A stretch of 64,000 bases of DNA from UBA9676 sp963730065 (GCA_963730065.1 CAVSQL010000017.1:124001-188000), one strand, 5' to 3'; positions 8,023 through 17,266 are shown, counted from the first letter of the stretch. A program made the numbers and translations. Notes: generated from the sequence alone by a model not told the origin.

Positions 8023-10860
8023 TCACCTCGACCCTATGGTGCGCAGGGCTGCCTCGCGGGCGATCCCCGTGCGCGAATGCACGTCGAGCTTCTTCAGGAT
8101 GTGGGAGACGTGGGTCGCGACGGTCCGCCGGGACAGCAGCAGCCGGGCGGCGATCTCCGGGTTGGACAGCCCCTCCTCCACGAGTGCGGCGATCTTGGTC
8201 TCGGCCGGGGTGAGGCTGTCCCAGCCGCTGCTCGCCTGCCGATGTTTCGAGCGCGGGCCGCGGCGGATGCCGTGCGCGCGGAAGACGGCCTGGAGCCGGG
8301 CGGCATCGGTGGCCGCGCCGAGCGAGGTGTAGATCTCCACCGCACGGGTGAAGGCGCCCCGTGCCTGGCCACGGTCGCCGGCCCGGACGAGGTCCCCCGC
8401 GGCCGCCTCCAGCGCCTTCGCGCTGAGCAGTGGCCGGCTGGCGTCGTCATAGCGCTCGGCGGCGGTGAGCAGCCGGGTGGCATCGTGATCCAGCAGGCCG
8501 CGGCAGTAAAGCGCGTTCGCCTGCCGGTGGGGGATCTCCGATTCGGCGGCGAGGGCAGCGGCGTGGCCCGCCAGGGCCTTCGCGGTATCCAGGTCACCGG
8601 TCTTCACGGCGAGGCGGGCGGCGTCGGCCAGCAGGTTCTCAATCTCATCGAGCTCTTCTGTGCTGTCGGCGAACCCGGCCGTCAGCACGGCCAGTGCCTC
8701 CGGCAGTGCGCCGGCCTGCTCGCAGTCCAGGCTGTGGGCCAGGGCCAGCGGGCCGACAACCCGGTTTCCGGTCCGCTGGGCATGCGGGCCGGCGGCGGCG
8801 AGGTGGCGGCGCGCCGCCGTGATCTCGCCGCGATGGAAACAGATCACGGCGGCGACGCCGAGGTCACAGCAGGCCGCGATGGGCTCTTTCAGGTCTTCGT
8901 GCAGCACCTCCACCTCGGCCATCGCCTCGGCCCACCGCCCGGTGTCGAAGAGCAGCTGGCCCAGGGCACTGTGCGCCTGAACCAGCCGGATCACCGTGCC
9001 GACCTGGTCCGCGAGATGCCGCGCCTGGCGGGCCGCGGCAAAGGCCTCCTCGTACCGGTCGAGGTCGCCGAGCGTGACGGCCTTGTTGATCTGTAGCAGC
9101 AGCCGCAGATCGGTCAGTGCCGGGTCGCCCTGGGTCACGGCCAGCGCCCGGTCGAACAGCGGCAGCGCGTCGGTCATCTGCGCCGGCACCGAGGCCACGA
9201 TGGTCAGCACGTGCAGCGCCCAGCCCATCGCCCAGTTGTCGCCGGCCTCCGATGCCACCGCGAGCGCGGTGGCGGCGACCTGGCCGGCCTTCTCGACCTC
9301 GCCAAGGTGGTCGTGCGCGCGCGCCGCGAGCACGAGCAGCCGTGCCCGGTGCCGGGCCGAGATCCCGGGGGACGCCAGCGCCTGGTCCAGGGTGGTCAGG
9401 GACTCCGCGAACCGGCCGGCCAGCATGCGGCACTGCACCAGCGTCCAGTGCAGGTCAACGACGAGATCGGGCTCGACGGCATGCGCCAGCGCCCGGTTCG
9501 CCACCTGCTCGGCTTCGGCCGCATCGCCGACCCGGTAGAGAGCGTCAGCGAGCCGGCTCACCAGACGGCCATGCTGGACCGAGCCAGCCGGGGAGCTCGC
9601 GACCGCCTGGCGGAGGAGGTCCGCCGCCACCTGGGGCGCCTGGCCGACTAGCGGCTCCGCGGTCCGGCCCAGCCAGCTCAGTATCCACTTATCCATCGGA
9701 TCGGCCGTGCCGCCGGGCCCGTCAACTGCCCGCAGCAGCTGCCGGGCCACCCGGTCCGCCGGGGCGCCGGCCTCCGCGAGCGCGCGCCCTGCGTCGCGGT
9801 GCCAGGCGGCGCGCACCGGCACCGGTATCTCGTCGTACAGCGCCGCCCGGATCAGCGGATGCCGGAAACCGAGCCCGGTACCGGACTCGGCCAGCACGCC
9901 GGCGGCACGGGCCTCGTCGACGGCCGGGATCAGGTCGGCCACGCCCCGGCCCAGAACCGCCGCCAGGTCCGGCACGGCAAAATCCACCCCGAGCAGGGCC
10001 GCTGCCCGCAGCACCTCACGCACCGGCCCCGAGACAAAGCCCAGGCGGTCGGCTATGGCCGCAGACAGCGAGCTTGGCGCGGGCCTGTTCGCCAGCGTGG
10101 CGGCTCCCGCTCCGGTGATGGCCACACTGGAGCTGCGGGCCAGCGCGGCGACCAGCTCGGTGACGTAGAGCGGGTTGCCCGCGGCCCCGTCGGCGAGCCG
10201 CAGCAGGGTGCCGTCGGGCTTGCCGCCGGCCAGGGCGGCCACCAGCTCGGCCACCGCCACCTCGGTGAGTCCGGTGAGCTGGAGCCGCGCGGCATCGCCC
10301 ACGGCTCGCCGCAGCGCCAGTAAGTCATCCCGCTGCGGCACCGGGCGCATCATCCCGACCAGCAGCAGCGGCATCTGCCGCACCGACCTGGCCAGCCGTC
10401 CCCATAGGGTGATGCTGGCCTGATCTGCCCACTGGAGATCGTCGATGACCAGGATTGTCGGCCGCACGGCGCACTGCTCAGCGATGAGCGCCAGCAACTG
10501 CTCCGCCAGCGCCGCCGACACGTCCGTGCCACGATCGGCGGTGACTTCGCCGCGCAGGAGCCGGACGATCGTGTTCCGCCGGGGGTTGGCCGAGGGCTCG
10601 TGTACCTGTAATCCCTCTAGCAGTGGCAGCAGCGGTAACTCCTGCCCCAGTTCGTCACCGGCACCCCAGAACACCTGACAGTCATTATCGGCTGCCGCTG
10701 CGAGAGCCGCCCGTACCAGCGCGGACTTGCCGATTCCCGGCTCCCCTTCGATCAGCACCGAACTGCCCCGCCCCGCCGCCACCTCCGTTATGAGCCTGGC
10801 CAGCATCGCCATCTCGCTGTCGCGGCCGACTAGCGCACCGGCCAGGGTCAGGATGGGCAC
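8023..10860 (-). CDS. LAL-type LuxR-family transcriptional regulator with AAA/STAND ATPase
   Basis: Large ATP-binding regulator of the LuxR family, about 945 residues. I prefer GTG 10860 (VPILTLAGALVGRD) because an ATG at 10896 would add AT-richer codons and lacks a ribosome site. N-terminal AAA domain: Walker A GEPGIGKS (about residues 39-46) and Walker B TILVIDDLQWAD (about 135-146). A long TPR-like helical region follows, then a C-terminal LuxR helix-turn-helix: LTPAETKIAALVEEGLS and NPEIAARLLLSRRTVATHVS. Members act as ligand-controlled activators of secondary metabolism or sugar genes. It is divergent from a tiny secreted peptide across an unusually AT-rich promoter region. Confidence 0.93.
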   Translation of the reverse strand: MPILTLAGALVGRDSEMAMLARLITEVAAGRGSSVLIEGEPGIGKSALVRAALAAAADNDCQVFWGAGDELGQELPLLPLLEGLQVHEPSANPRRNTIVRLLRGEVTADRGTDVSAALAEQLLALIAEQCAVRPTILVIDDLQWADQASITLWGRLARSVRQMPLLLVGMMRPVPQRDDLLALRRAVGDAARLQLTGLTEVAVAELVAALAGGKPDGTLLRLADGAAGNPLYVTELVAALARSSSVAITGAGAATLANRPAPSSLSAAIADRLGFVSGPVREVLRAAALLGVDFAVPDLAAVLGRGVADLIPAVDEARAAGVLAESGTGLGFRHPLIRAALYDEIPVPVRAAWHRDAGRALAEAGAPADRVARQLLRAVDGPGGTADPMDKWILSWLGRTAEPLVGQAPQVAADLLRQAVASSPAGSVQHGRLVSRLADALYRVGDAAEAEQVANRALAHAVEPDLVVDLHWTLVQCRMLAGRFAESLTTLDQALASPGISARHRARLLVLAARAHDHLGEVEKAGQVAATALAVASEAGDNWAMGWALHVLTIVASVPAQMTDALPLFDRALAVTQGDPALTDLRLLLQINKAVTLGDLDRYEEAFAAARQARHLADQVGTVIRLVQAHSALGQLLFDTGRWAEAMAEVEVLHEDLKEPIAACCDLGVAAVICFHRGEITAARRHLAAAGPHAQRTGNRVVGPLALAHSLDCEQAGALPEALAVLTAGFADSTEELDEIENLLADAARLAVKTGDLDTAKALAGHAAALAAESEIPHRQANALYCRGLLDHDATRLLTAAERYDDASRPLLSAKALEAAAGDLVRAGDRGQARGAFTRAVEIYTSLGAATDAARLQAVFRAHGIRRGPRSKHRQASSGWDSLTPAETKIAALVEEGLSNPEIAARLLLSRRTVATHVSHILKKLDVHSRTGIAREAALRTIGSR

Positions 10861-11238
10861 GGATCGAACTTTACTCCCGGAGCATTTGGGGAACAAGCGA
10901 GTTTTTCGAATATTAGTTCACTATCTAACAGGGCGCCCCGGCGGGTTAATGGCGCTTGCCGGTGGTCCCGTGTCGCGCCATGAAAGTTGCGCACGCCCTT
11001 GCATCACAAGAGCAGACTCCTATTTCCCAGCACGACAGCATGAATATTTCCGGCGATGAGGCAATGGCAGTTTAAATGCATATATTCCATTACTTAGGAA
11101 GTAACTAGATAATAGCTATCCGGGATAGATGAAAGTGCTGGATTACGGGAAATAACCGCACATGAGGTAGACGCGGGGCGCAGGGCGGCAAGGCAGGGCG
11201 ACCTGGCTGCTGACCTCGGGAATCGCCATGGAGGAGTC
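10861..11238. promoter_or_regulatory. AT-rich divergent intergenic region
   Basis: About 380 bases between the LAL regulator and the secreted peptide gene, with no gene visible. The stretch 11041-11100 is only 22/60 G+C, far below the rest of the window, and contains TATATT, CTAGATAATAGCTATC and similar melting-prone words suitable for two divergent promoters. GATAATAGCTATC at 11107-11119 is nearly self-complementary. I cannot name a defined promoter. Confidence 0.5.
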
Positions 11239-11400
11239 ATGCGCATCAGGCGAGCTGTCATCATTCCCGCTATCTTAGCGCTCGGCGTGGCCGGATCGGT
11301 TCTGGCGGGCTCGGCAATGCCCTCGGCGGCTGGGCATGCGCCGAGCACCTCCGTGCAGGCAGCTGCCTCTTCCACTCCGGCCGTTCATTACCGCGCCTGA
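11239..11400 (+). CDS. Small secreted peptide, 53 residues
   Basis: ATG 11239 has an excellent ribosome site (GGAGGAG at 11230-11236). The product opens MRIRRAVIIPAILALGVAG, a basic n-region followed by a hydrophobic core, with a likely signal peptidase cleavage after AGSAMPSA or after SVQAAA. Only about 20-30 residues would remain outside the cell (rich in Ala, Ser, Pro, ending VHYRA). I recall similar short Ala-rich secreted peptides in actinomycetes, but none with a known role. A strong hairpin follows the stop codon, so it looks like its own transcription unit. Its location next to the LAL regulator may or may not be meaningful. Confidence 0.7.
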   Translation: MRIRRAVIIPAILALGVAGSVLAGSAMPSAAGHAPSTSVQAAASSTPAVHYRA

Positions 11401-11425
11401 CGTAACTGACGTACGGCCGACGGCC

Positions 11426-11446
11426 CCGCGGATTTCCAATCCGCGG
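11426..11446 (+). terminator. Strong hairpin after the secreted peptide gene
   Basis: CCGCGGATT (11426-11434) and AATCCGCGG (11438-11446) form a perfect 9-bp stem with a TCC loop, 26 bases past the stop codon. No T run, as is usual for high-GC actinobacterial terminators. Confidence 0.7.
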
Positions 11447-11798
11447 TGAGCCGATCGCGATTATCAGCGGCCACTGCCGGTTCGCTGGGTGGGCATAACC
11501 AGCCTCCCCCGGGCCCCAGCCGCGGGCGGTCCGGGCCGGGCCAGCAGATGGCAGACGCAGCACCATGACCGGCTGCCGCGCCCGGAAACCGGCGGGGATC
11601 CGGCCGGGCTGTGGACCTGCACCGGCGGCCACCGGCGATGGCGGACGCAGGCCAGCTACCGGGCCGCCCCGGAGGGTCCGCCCACGCCCGGGCGTAAACA
11701 GGCAGTCATGAGCCTGTGAGGCCAATGAGAATGATGGGACAACCGAGCCGGGCGCCGAGGTTTGGCTGCGCTGCGGCCCAGTGTGAGAAGCAGTGAAA
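11447..11798. other. Intergenic stretch without a recognisable gene
   Basis: Between the peptide terminator and the epoxide hydrolase remnant. Frames are open on both strands only because of the high G+C; I see no family similarity, no good ribosome site and no repeat. Confidence 0.5.
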
Positions 11799-11957
11799 GG
11801 ACGCCCGGAAGAATGCCCGCACGTCACCGACGAGCAGATCGGGCACCTCCTTTGTGGCGAAGTGGCCGCCGCGATCGAACTCCGGCCAGTGCACGATGTT
11901 GTGGCCGCGCTCGCCGAACCGGCGGATGGCGTAATCCTGCGCGAATACCGCCATCCC
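11799..11957 (-). pseudogene. Epoxide hydrolase C-terminal remnant
   Basis: The minus strand reads GMAVFAQDYAIRRFGERG, then IVHWPEFDRGGHFATKEVP, then LLVGDVRAFFR. This is the C-terminal 50 residues of alpha/beta-hydrolase epoxide hydrolases, including the GGHFA segment with the catalytic histidine. The roughly 300-residue N-terminal part with the nucleophile is absent upstream, so this is a fragment left by a deletion. Confidence 0.65.
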
Positions 11958-12116
11958 CCGTTGGCGTCGTGCTGGCCTGCTGGCCCCAGGAGGCCAGCAG
12001 CGGGAATCACGGTCCCGCTCCTGTGTCCGTGGCCAGTGAACGTGAAAACAAGGCGGCCGGGCGCTCACGGAGGCCGCACGTTGGCCGGGTGGTGGTAGGT
12101 GGGGTCTAATGCTGGG

Positions 12117-12854
12117 ATGGATCTGAGCCCGGAGGAGCGGCGACTGCTGGCCGAGATGCCGCTGCACGCGATCACCTCGGTGCATGGGGAGGCCGGGCTG
12201 CGGGAGCGGCTGACGATCGAGATCGCGGCCTTTACGGCCGCTGGCCGGGAACGGGTGGAGCAGGCGCTGGGCTTGGCGTCGCAGTTACATGCCGCCGACC
12301 GGCGCCAGCGTGAGCCCTATGTGAATCACCTACTGCGGGTGGCGATCCGGATCATCAGCCACTACCGGGTCAGCGATCCCGATGTGGCGTGTGCGGCGCT
12401 GTTACATGACGCGGTTGAAGACCACGCCGACGGCCTGGCCCCCGGCGGCGGCCAGCGGGAGGCGCTGGCGGTGCTGGCCGGGCAGTTCGGCCAGCGGGTG
12501 GCCGATCTGGTGGCCGCGCTCACCAATCCCACCTACCAGGCGGGCCGCGATGCGCACCAGCAGTACCGCGAGCATGTGGCCGCTAGCTTGGAGGCCAGCC
12601 CCTGGGCGCGGGTGATCAAGGCCTCGGACTTCACCGACAACGCGGTCGGGCTGATCCACACCACCGGGCCCAAGCTGGGAAAGCTGGCCGGCAAGTACGC
12701 CCCGCTGGTGCCGGTACTGCGCGAGCTGATCCTGCGCCCCGGCACCCCACTCGATGAGGACGTCAAGGAACACATCGCCGCCCAGCTCGACAGCGCCGAG
12801 GACCGGTTCGCGGCGATCTGGCCCGGCCAGGATCCGGCGCTGGCCGACAGCTGA
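12117..12854 (+). CDS. HD-domain phosphohydrolase (RelA/SpoT hydrolase-like)
   Basis: Metal-dependent phosphohydrolase of about 245 residues, cytoplasmic. Start ATG 12117 (MDLSPEERRLL); a GTG at 12099 in frame is possible. The HD signature is visible: first His in PYVNHLLRVAIRI (about residue 73), then CAALLHDAVEDHAD with the paired His-Asp and following Glu-Asp, and a later KASDFTDNAVG with the distal Asp. The spacing matches the ppGpp-hydrolase type HD fold of RelA/SpoT N-terminal domains, so a nucleotide substrate is plausible. No synthetase or regulatory domain is attached. Monocistronic. Confidence 0.8.
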   Translation: MDLSPEERRLLAEMPLHAITSVHGEAGLRERLTIEIAAFTAAGRERVEQALGLASQLHAADRRQREPYVNHLLRVAIRIISHYRVSDPDVACAALLHDAVEDHADGLAPGGGQREALAVLAGQFGQRVADLVAALTNPTYQAGRDAHQQYREHVAASLEASPWARVIKASDFTDNAVGLIHTTGPKLGKLAGKYAPLVPVLRELILRPGTPLDEDVKEHIAAQLDSAEDRFAAIWPGQDPALADS

Positions 12855-13084
12855 TAACACCACCTGCGGCCCCACGTCAGCCGGCCTTCGGGGAGCGGGC
12901 TGGAGGCAGTCTGGCCACGCCCGAGCCCGAGCTCTGCAGCGAGCCCAGCCCCGTGGGACAGCGGGCCCGCGGCCGGGCCTCCCCTGCTGGCGCTCAGCTG
13001 CCCAGCTCACGCCCCGTATCACAGCTTCCCACCACCCCGGCCTGCCAGTCCGCCGCCCGGGCCGCGAGGGCGGGGCGGCAGCGG

Positions 13085-14647
13085 TCATGCCTGGCCTGCC
13101 CGGCCCGCCCCCGGGGGAGCGCTGGGGTCCGCGTGATAATGCTGTGCGACGGCGTGACGCGCTTGCTCATAGGAAGCCCACAGTTCGTCCCACATCGCGG
13201 CGCGATCCGGATCCGGCTCGGCGGCCGGCCATGCGGGCTTCGGGCCAGTCCCGGCCGCGACGCCCGCAGGGGCCGGCGAGACCGCGTCAATGGCGAGCGC
13301 GGCGAGAAGCGCGGCACCGCGGGCGGAGCAGTCGGCGGCGTGGCGGCCGGGCATGCTCACCAGGCGCTTGGTCGCATCAGCCAGGTCCGCGCGGAAGGCA
13401 GGGTTCGCGGCACTGCTGCCCGCGACCTGGAGCTCGCGGCCGAACTGCCGGGTCTCATCGAGCGCCGTAAGGCACCGCCGGCTCTCCAGCACGATGCCGT
13501 TGACCAGCCCGCGGGCGAGGTGGCGCCGCCCGTGGCGCAGCTCGAGACCGACGAACGCACCGCGCAGCAGCGGGTCCCAGAGCGCGCCTTGCTCGCCTGG
13601 GCTCAGGTACGGCAGGACGAGGGGCGCGTTGCGAGGATCAACGCTCGCGGCCAGCGCCACCAGCGCCGCCTCGTCGACCCCGGTCCCGAACAGCCCGGCC
13701 AGCCAGCTGATCGCGCCTCCCGTGGCCAGCAGGTCCATCTCCAGGCCCCACCGCCCCGGCTCGGCAAGTGGGGTCACCAGGAACCTGTGGTCCAGATCGA
13801 GCAGTAGCCGCTCGGTCACTCCCATGATGACGCTGCTCGTTCCGGCGATGTACGCGACCTGGCCACGATCACGCACACCCAGGCCGAACGCGCCCAGCAC
13901 CGAGTCCGCAGCTCCCAGGCACACGGGTATCCGGCCGCAGCCGAGCCGCTGCGCGGCCTCGCCGCGCAGCGGCCAGCAGGTCGTCGAGGCCAGCACCGGG
14001 GGCAGGGACGGCAGGACGGGCACCGCCGGCCCGGCGAGCGCAGCCGCGGCCGCGATGACCTCGCCGTCCCAGGCGCCGGTCTCGAGGCGATAGCAGCCAA
14101 AACCGGACGCGGTGCTCGGGTCGGTGGCGATCTCCCCAGTCAGCCAGCCGAACAGGTAGTCCTTCGCGGCCAGCAGCCAGCTGGCTGCCGCGGCTCTGGC
14201 GGGCTCGTCGTCGGCTACCCGCAGGAACATCGGGAGCAGGTAGCGGCCGTCCACCCACTGGCCGGTGACCCGGTACAGCTGATCGCCGCCGCGGCGTTCG
14301 CGCAGCTGCTCGCCGCGTGCGTCAGCACGGCTGTCCTGCCAGGTGATCGCGGGACCGGCCGGCTCGCCGCCGGACTGCGCGGTGACGAGGGTCGGGATCA
14401 TCGCCGACAGGCCAATACCGCGCCAGCGCTGCGGCGCAGCCACGCTCCCCAGCTGCGCGGCCACCGCTTCGACCGCTGTGATCCAGTCCTGCGGCGCCTG
14501 CTCGCAGGCCCCGGCGGCGGGCCGGTGGGTGGGATACGCGGCACCGCTCCGGGCGATGACGGTTCCCCCCGGCGTCAGCGCCACGCCCTTCAGGCCTGAA
14601 GTGCCGAGATCGAGGCCGATGTAGATGTCACTACCGCTCTGGTTCAT
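13085..14647 (-). CDS. FGGY-family carbohydrate kinase (xylulokinase-like)
   Basis: ATP-dependent sugar kinase, 520 residues from ATG 14647. The first phosphate-binding motif IYIGLDLGTSGLKGVAL is at residues 8-24, the substrate Asp lies in ITWQDSRADAR, and the second nucleotide motif is YIAGTSSVIMGV followed by GRELQVAGSSAANPAF, the FGGY C-terminal signature region. Overall order and length fit xylulokinase/ribulokinase relatives; the real substrate is unknown. It is the last gene of a three-gene operon (aminotransferase, GntR regulator, kinase) with a 28-base gap to the regulator. The C-terminal 60 residues are Ala/Pro-rich. Confidence 0.88.
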   Translation of the reverse strand: MNQSGSDIYIGLDLGTSGLKGVALTPGGTVIARSGAAYPTHRPAAGACEQAPQDWITAVEAVAAQLGSVAAPQRWRGIGLSAMIPTLVTAQSGGEPAGPAITWQDSRADARGEQLRERRGGDQLYRVTGQWVDGRYLLPMFLRVADDEPARAAAASWLLAAKDYLFGWLTGEIATDPSTASGFGCYRLETGAWDGEVIAAAAALAGPAVPVLPSLPPVLASTTCWPLRGEAAQRLGCGRIPVCLGAADSVLGAFGLGVRDRGQVAYIAGTSSVIMGVTERLLLDLDHRFLVTPLAEPGRWGLEMDLLATGGAISWLAGLFGTGVDEAALVALAASVDPRNAPLVLPYLSPGEQGALWDPLLRGAFVGLELRHGRRHLARGLVNGIVLESRRCLTALDETRQFGRELQVAGSSAANPAFRADLADATKRLVSMPGRHAADCSARGAALLAALAIDAVSPAPAGVAAGTGPKPAWPAAEPDPDRAAMWDELWASYEQARHAVAQHYHADPSAPPGAGRAGQA

Positions 14648-14675
14648 GTCCCGGATGCCCTGGTCCGGCCGGCAG

Positions 14676-15623
14676 CTAGCCGGTCCGGCTGGGCTGCCGT
14701 GGCGGCCGGGGCTGGCGGCCGCCCGCCCGGCGTGGAGGGGCTGGCCCGGGATCGCCGGGCAGCGGCAGGACGTCCCAGTCTTGGAAACCCGGCGTCGGGT
14801 ACAGGTGCCGCGACGTGCTGCCCGAGATAGCGAAGGCGAACTCAGCTGCCGGGTAGAGCTGCTCGAAGCAGTCGAACGGCATCCCGGCCTTGTCCATGCT
14901 GAGCCCGCGGATCCGGACAACCTGGGTCCGCGATGGAATGCTCAGCAGCCGCCGCTCTTCCTGGGTCGGCATGATGACCTCGAGGTATTGCTCCTCGTAC
15001 TCGTCCTCCAGCCCGTATTCCCGGCCCAGCAAGTCGTACAGCGAGCCGTGCAGGCCGTCAACCAGCCGGTCCAGCTCGGGGGCCAGCGCGGTGGGGATGA
15101 TCGAGGTCTCCACGACCGCGGGCTCGCCATCGATCCTGCGCTGCCGCCGCAACTGCCAGACCGGGGAGTCCGGCCATATCCGCAGCGCGCGGGCGATATC
15201 AGCCGACGGCAGGCCGCGCCGCATTCCGAGTATCCGGGTGTCCAGGCTCTTCGCCCCGCGCCCTGCGCCACCGGCGGCCAGTGTGCCGAGCAGGCTGCCC
15301 GCCCTGGTCGGCTCGGTCACGATCCGCGGGCGGGCCAGGAACGTCCCGAGCCCCTGATGGCGGCGGACCTTCCCGGCCCGCTCCAGCTCGTCGAGTGCCC
15401 GCCGGACCGTGATCAGACTGACGCCGGTGAGCGCGGCCAGCTCGGCGTGGCTGGGCAGCAGGTCCCCAGGCACCAGCCCGCGCTCGGCCACTAGCTGCTC
15501 GACGTACGAGACCACCTGCTTGTAGAGAAGGCCGGTCCCGGGCCTGCCCTGCGGCCCCGGCGGCCCTTGCCCCCCCGCACGTCCACGGCGTACCTGGCGG
15601 CTGCCGCCAAGATTGAGCACCAT
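14676..15623 (-). CDS. GntR-family regulator with UTRA domain
   Basis: HutC-type GntR transcriptional regulator, 315 residues from ATG 15623. N-terminal winged helix: LLYKQVVSYVEQLVAERG, PGDLLPSHAELAALTGVS and TVRRALDELERAGKVRR, then the wing GLGTFLARP (about residues 30-105). The UTRA effector domain covers about residues 130-290 and is followed by a Pro/Arg-rich tail. UTRA domains bind sugars, amino acids or their derivatives. It sits inside the operon it probably controls, 14 bases after the aminotransferase stop. A dyad at 17010-17045 is a likely operator. Confidence 0.9.
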   Translation of the reverse strand: MVLNLGGSRQVRRGRAGGQGPPGPQGRPGTGLLYKQVVSYVEQLVAERGLVPGDLLPSHAELAALTGVSLITVRRALDELERAGKVRRHQGLGTFLARPRIVTEPTRAGSLLGTLAAGGAGRGAKSLDTRILGMRRGLPSADIARALRIWPDSPVWQLRRQRRIDGEPAVVETSIIPTALAPELDRLVDGLHGSLYDLLGREYGLEDEYEEQYLEVIMPTQEERRLLSIPSRTQVVRIRGLSMDKAGMPFDCFEQLYPAAEFAFAISGSTSRHLYPTPGFQDWDVLPLPGDPGPAPPRRAGGRQPRPPRQPSRTG

Positions 15624-15637
15624 AGCGATCCACAACC

Positions 15638-16987
15638 TTAGCTGCGCGGCCGGCCGATCACGGCAAACGCCTGCTCGGCCGCGTCCAGCGTGCGGCCGAC
15701 GTCATCGCTGGAATGCACCAGCGACAGGAACAGGTTTTCGTACTGGCTCGGGTGGAACAAGACGCCGCGCAACAGCATCTCCTGCCACCACCGGGTGAAA
15801 AGCGGCTCATTTGCGTAACGCTGTGCTTCCCGCCAGTTGCGGATCGGGCGCGCGCTGAACCACAGCTGGAATACGGTTCCCAGCCCTTCCACAATCACCG
15901 GCAGGCCCGCGTCGGCCGCCAGCTTGAACAGGCCGCGCATCAATGCCTCGCCCAGCTCCCGCTGCCGCTCGAACAGGCCGGGCTCGGCCAGCACATCCAT
16001 GGTCGCGGAGACCGCCGCGCAGGCGACGACGTTAGCGTTATAGGTGCCGGAGTGTGAATACCGGCCTTCCGCGATCATGGACATAACGGCGGTGCTGCCG
16101 CCGATCGCCGCGACGGGGAACCCGCCGCCAAGGCCCTTGGCCAGCGTGGTCAGATCCGGTGTGACACCGAAGAACTCCTGCGCCCCGCCGCGCGCGAACC
16201 GGAAGCCGGTAATCACCTCGTCGAAGATCAGCAACGCTCCATGCCGCAAGGTCTCCTGCCGCAGCAGTTCCAGATAGCCGGGCTCGGGCAGGACGCAGCC
16301 CGTGTTGAACATGACCGGCTCGGTGATCACGGCGGCCACCTGGTCGCCGCGCTCGGCCATCACCTTGCTGAAGCTCTCCGGGTCGTTCCAGGTCAGCACG
16401 ATGAGCGTGTCGGCCAGCTCGGCGGGCACGCCGGGGCCTGACGGGACCGGCCTCGGGTCGCCGGCCGGGCCGGCCGCCGCCGGGTCCACATGGTTACTCC
16501 AGTAAACGGTGTCCTGCCAGCCGTGGTAGTGCCCCTCGAAGCGGATCAGCAGGCGCCGGCCGGTATAGGCCCGCGCCAGCCGCACCGCTGTCCCCACCGC
16601 CTCACTGCCCGAGTTGGTGAAGCGGACCATGTCGGCTCCGGGGACTGCCTCAACAACCTTCCGTGCCGCCTCGATCTCCATTTCGTACGGCAGCCCAAAG
16701 CAGGTGCCGAGATCGGCGATAGCAGCCGCCACGGCCTGGGTGACAGCCGGATGCCGGTGGCCGAGGATCATCGGCCCCAGGCCGAGCAGGTAGTCGACGT
16801 ACTCGTGCCCGTCAACGTCGCGCAACCGCGAGCCACTGCCCTCAGCCATGAACGGGGGATACGGCTGCCATCCAAACTTGATGGTCCGGGCACTGCTGCC
16901 CGCGCCGCCGGGGATGTACCGGCTGGCCTCGTCGAACAGCGCGTGAGAGCGCCGCGACCATGCCCGGTACCGCTGGTCGAACGTCAC
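15638..16987 (-). CDS. Class-III PLP aminotransferase (glutamate-1-semialdehyde aminomutase-like)
   Basis: Pyridoxal-phosphate enzyme of 449 residues. I choose GTG 16987 because AAGGGG lies about ten bases upstream; the frame continues 5' to 17056. Visible: the N-terminal IPGGAGSSART, VRFTNSGSEAVGTAVRLAR (PLP phosphate loop), FEGHYHGWQD, LIFDEVITGFRFA (the Asp that binds the pyridine nitrogen), and TTLAKGLGGGFPVAA with the Schiff-base lysine. GSA aminomutase itself is a heme-pathway enzyme; this copy, heading an operon with a GntR regulator and a sugar kinase, is more likely catabolic, acting on an amino sugar or beta-amino compound. Substrate unresolved. Confidence 0.9.
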   Translation of the reverse strand: MTFDQRYRAWSRRSHALFDEASRYIPGGAGSSARTIKFGWQPYPPFMAEGSGSRLRDVDGHEYVDYLLGLGPMILGHRHPAVTQAVAAAIADLGTCFGLPYEMEIEAARKVVEAVPGADMVRFTNSGSEAVGTAVRLARAYTGRRLLIRFEGHYHGWQDTVYWSNHVDPAAAGPAGDPRPVPSGPGVPAELADTLIVLTWNDPESFSKVMAERGDQVAAVITEPVMFNTGCVLPEPGYLELLRQETLRHGALLIFDEVITGFRFARGGAQEFFGVTPDLTTLAKGLGGGFPVAAIGGSTAVMSMIAEGRYSHSGTYNANVVACAAVSATMDVLAEPGLFERQRELGEALMRGLFKLAADAGLPVIVEGLGTVFQLWFSARPIRNWREAQRYANEPLFTRWWQEMLLRGVLFHPSQYENLFLSLVHSSDDVGRTLDAAEQAFAVIGRPRS

Positions 16988-17009
16988 GATCCGGTTACCC
17001 CTTGTCCTG

Positions 17010-17045
17010 GAGTATAAGCAGGTCAGGACGCTACCTTGTATACTC
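17010..17045. promoter_or_regulatory. Dyad with divergent -10-like arms between aminotransferase and binding-protein genes
   Basis: GAGTATA (17010-17016) and TATACTC (17039-17045) form 7-bp arms, extended inward by AGGT/ACCT (17020-17023 and 17032-17035 region). Each arm carries TATACT in the direction of one of the divergent genes, about 24 bases before GTG 16987 and upstream of the plus-strand lipoprotein gene. It could be both -10 boxes and a shared operator for the GntR regulator; the -35 regions are poor. Confidence 0.45.
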
Positions 17046-17266
17046 TGCATGTTCAATAGGCCAGGAAGTTGAACGCAGACCTGGGCGGGATCCTGGCGCC
17101 AGCGGGGAGTCTCTGCCGGTGCGGTCCCGGGCCGGGATCGGTGCGGAATCGGCAGGCCGCACGGGCTGAGGCCAGCAGGACTCCGGCGCAGCCAACCCGA
17201 TGGCCAGGCCGGCCGGGCAGGACCCGGCCAGCTCGTCGAGATCTGAAGAATGGCTCAGGAGCCGTC

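Noticed and set aside
7909..9096. 395-codon open frame on the plus strand
   Set aside because: Lies antisense to the LAL regulator, with no family pattern; a by-product of G+C-rich codons on the other strand.
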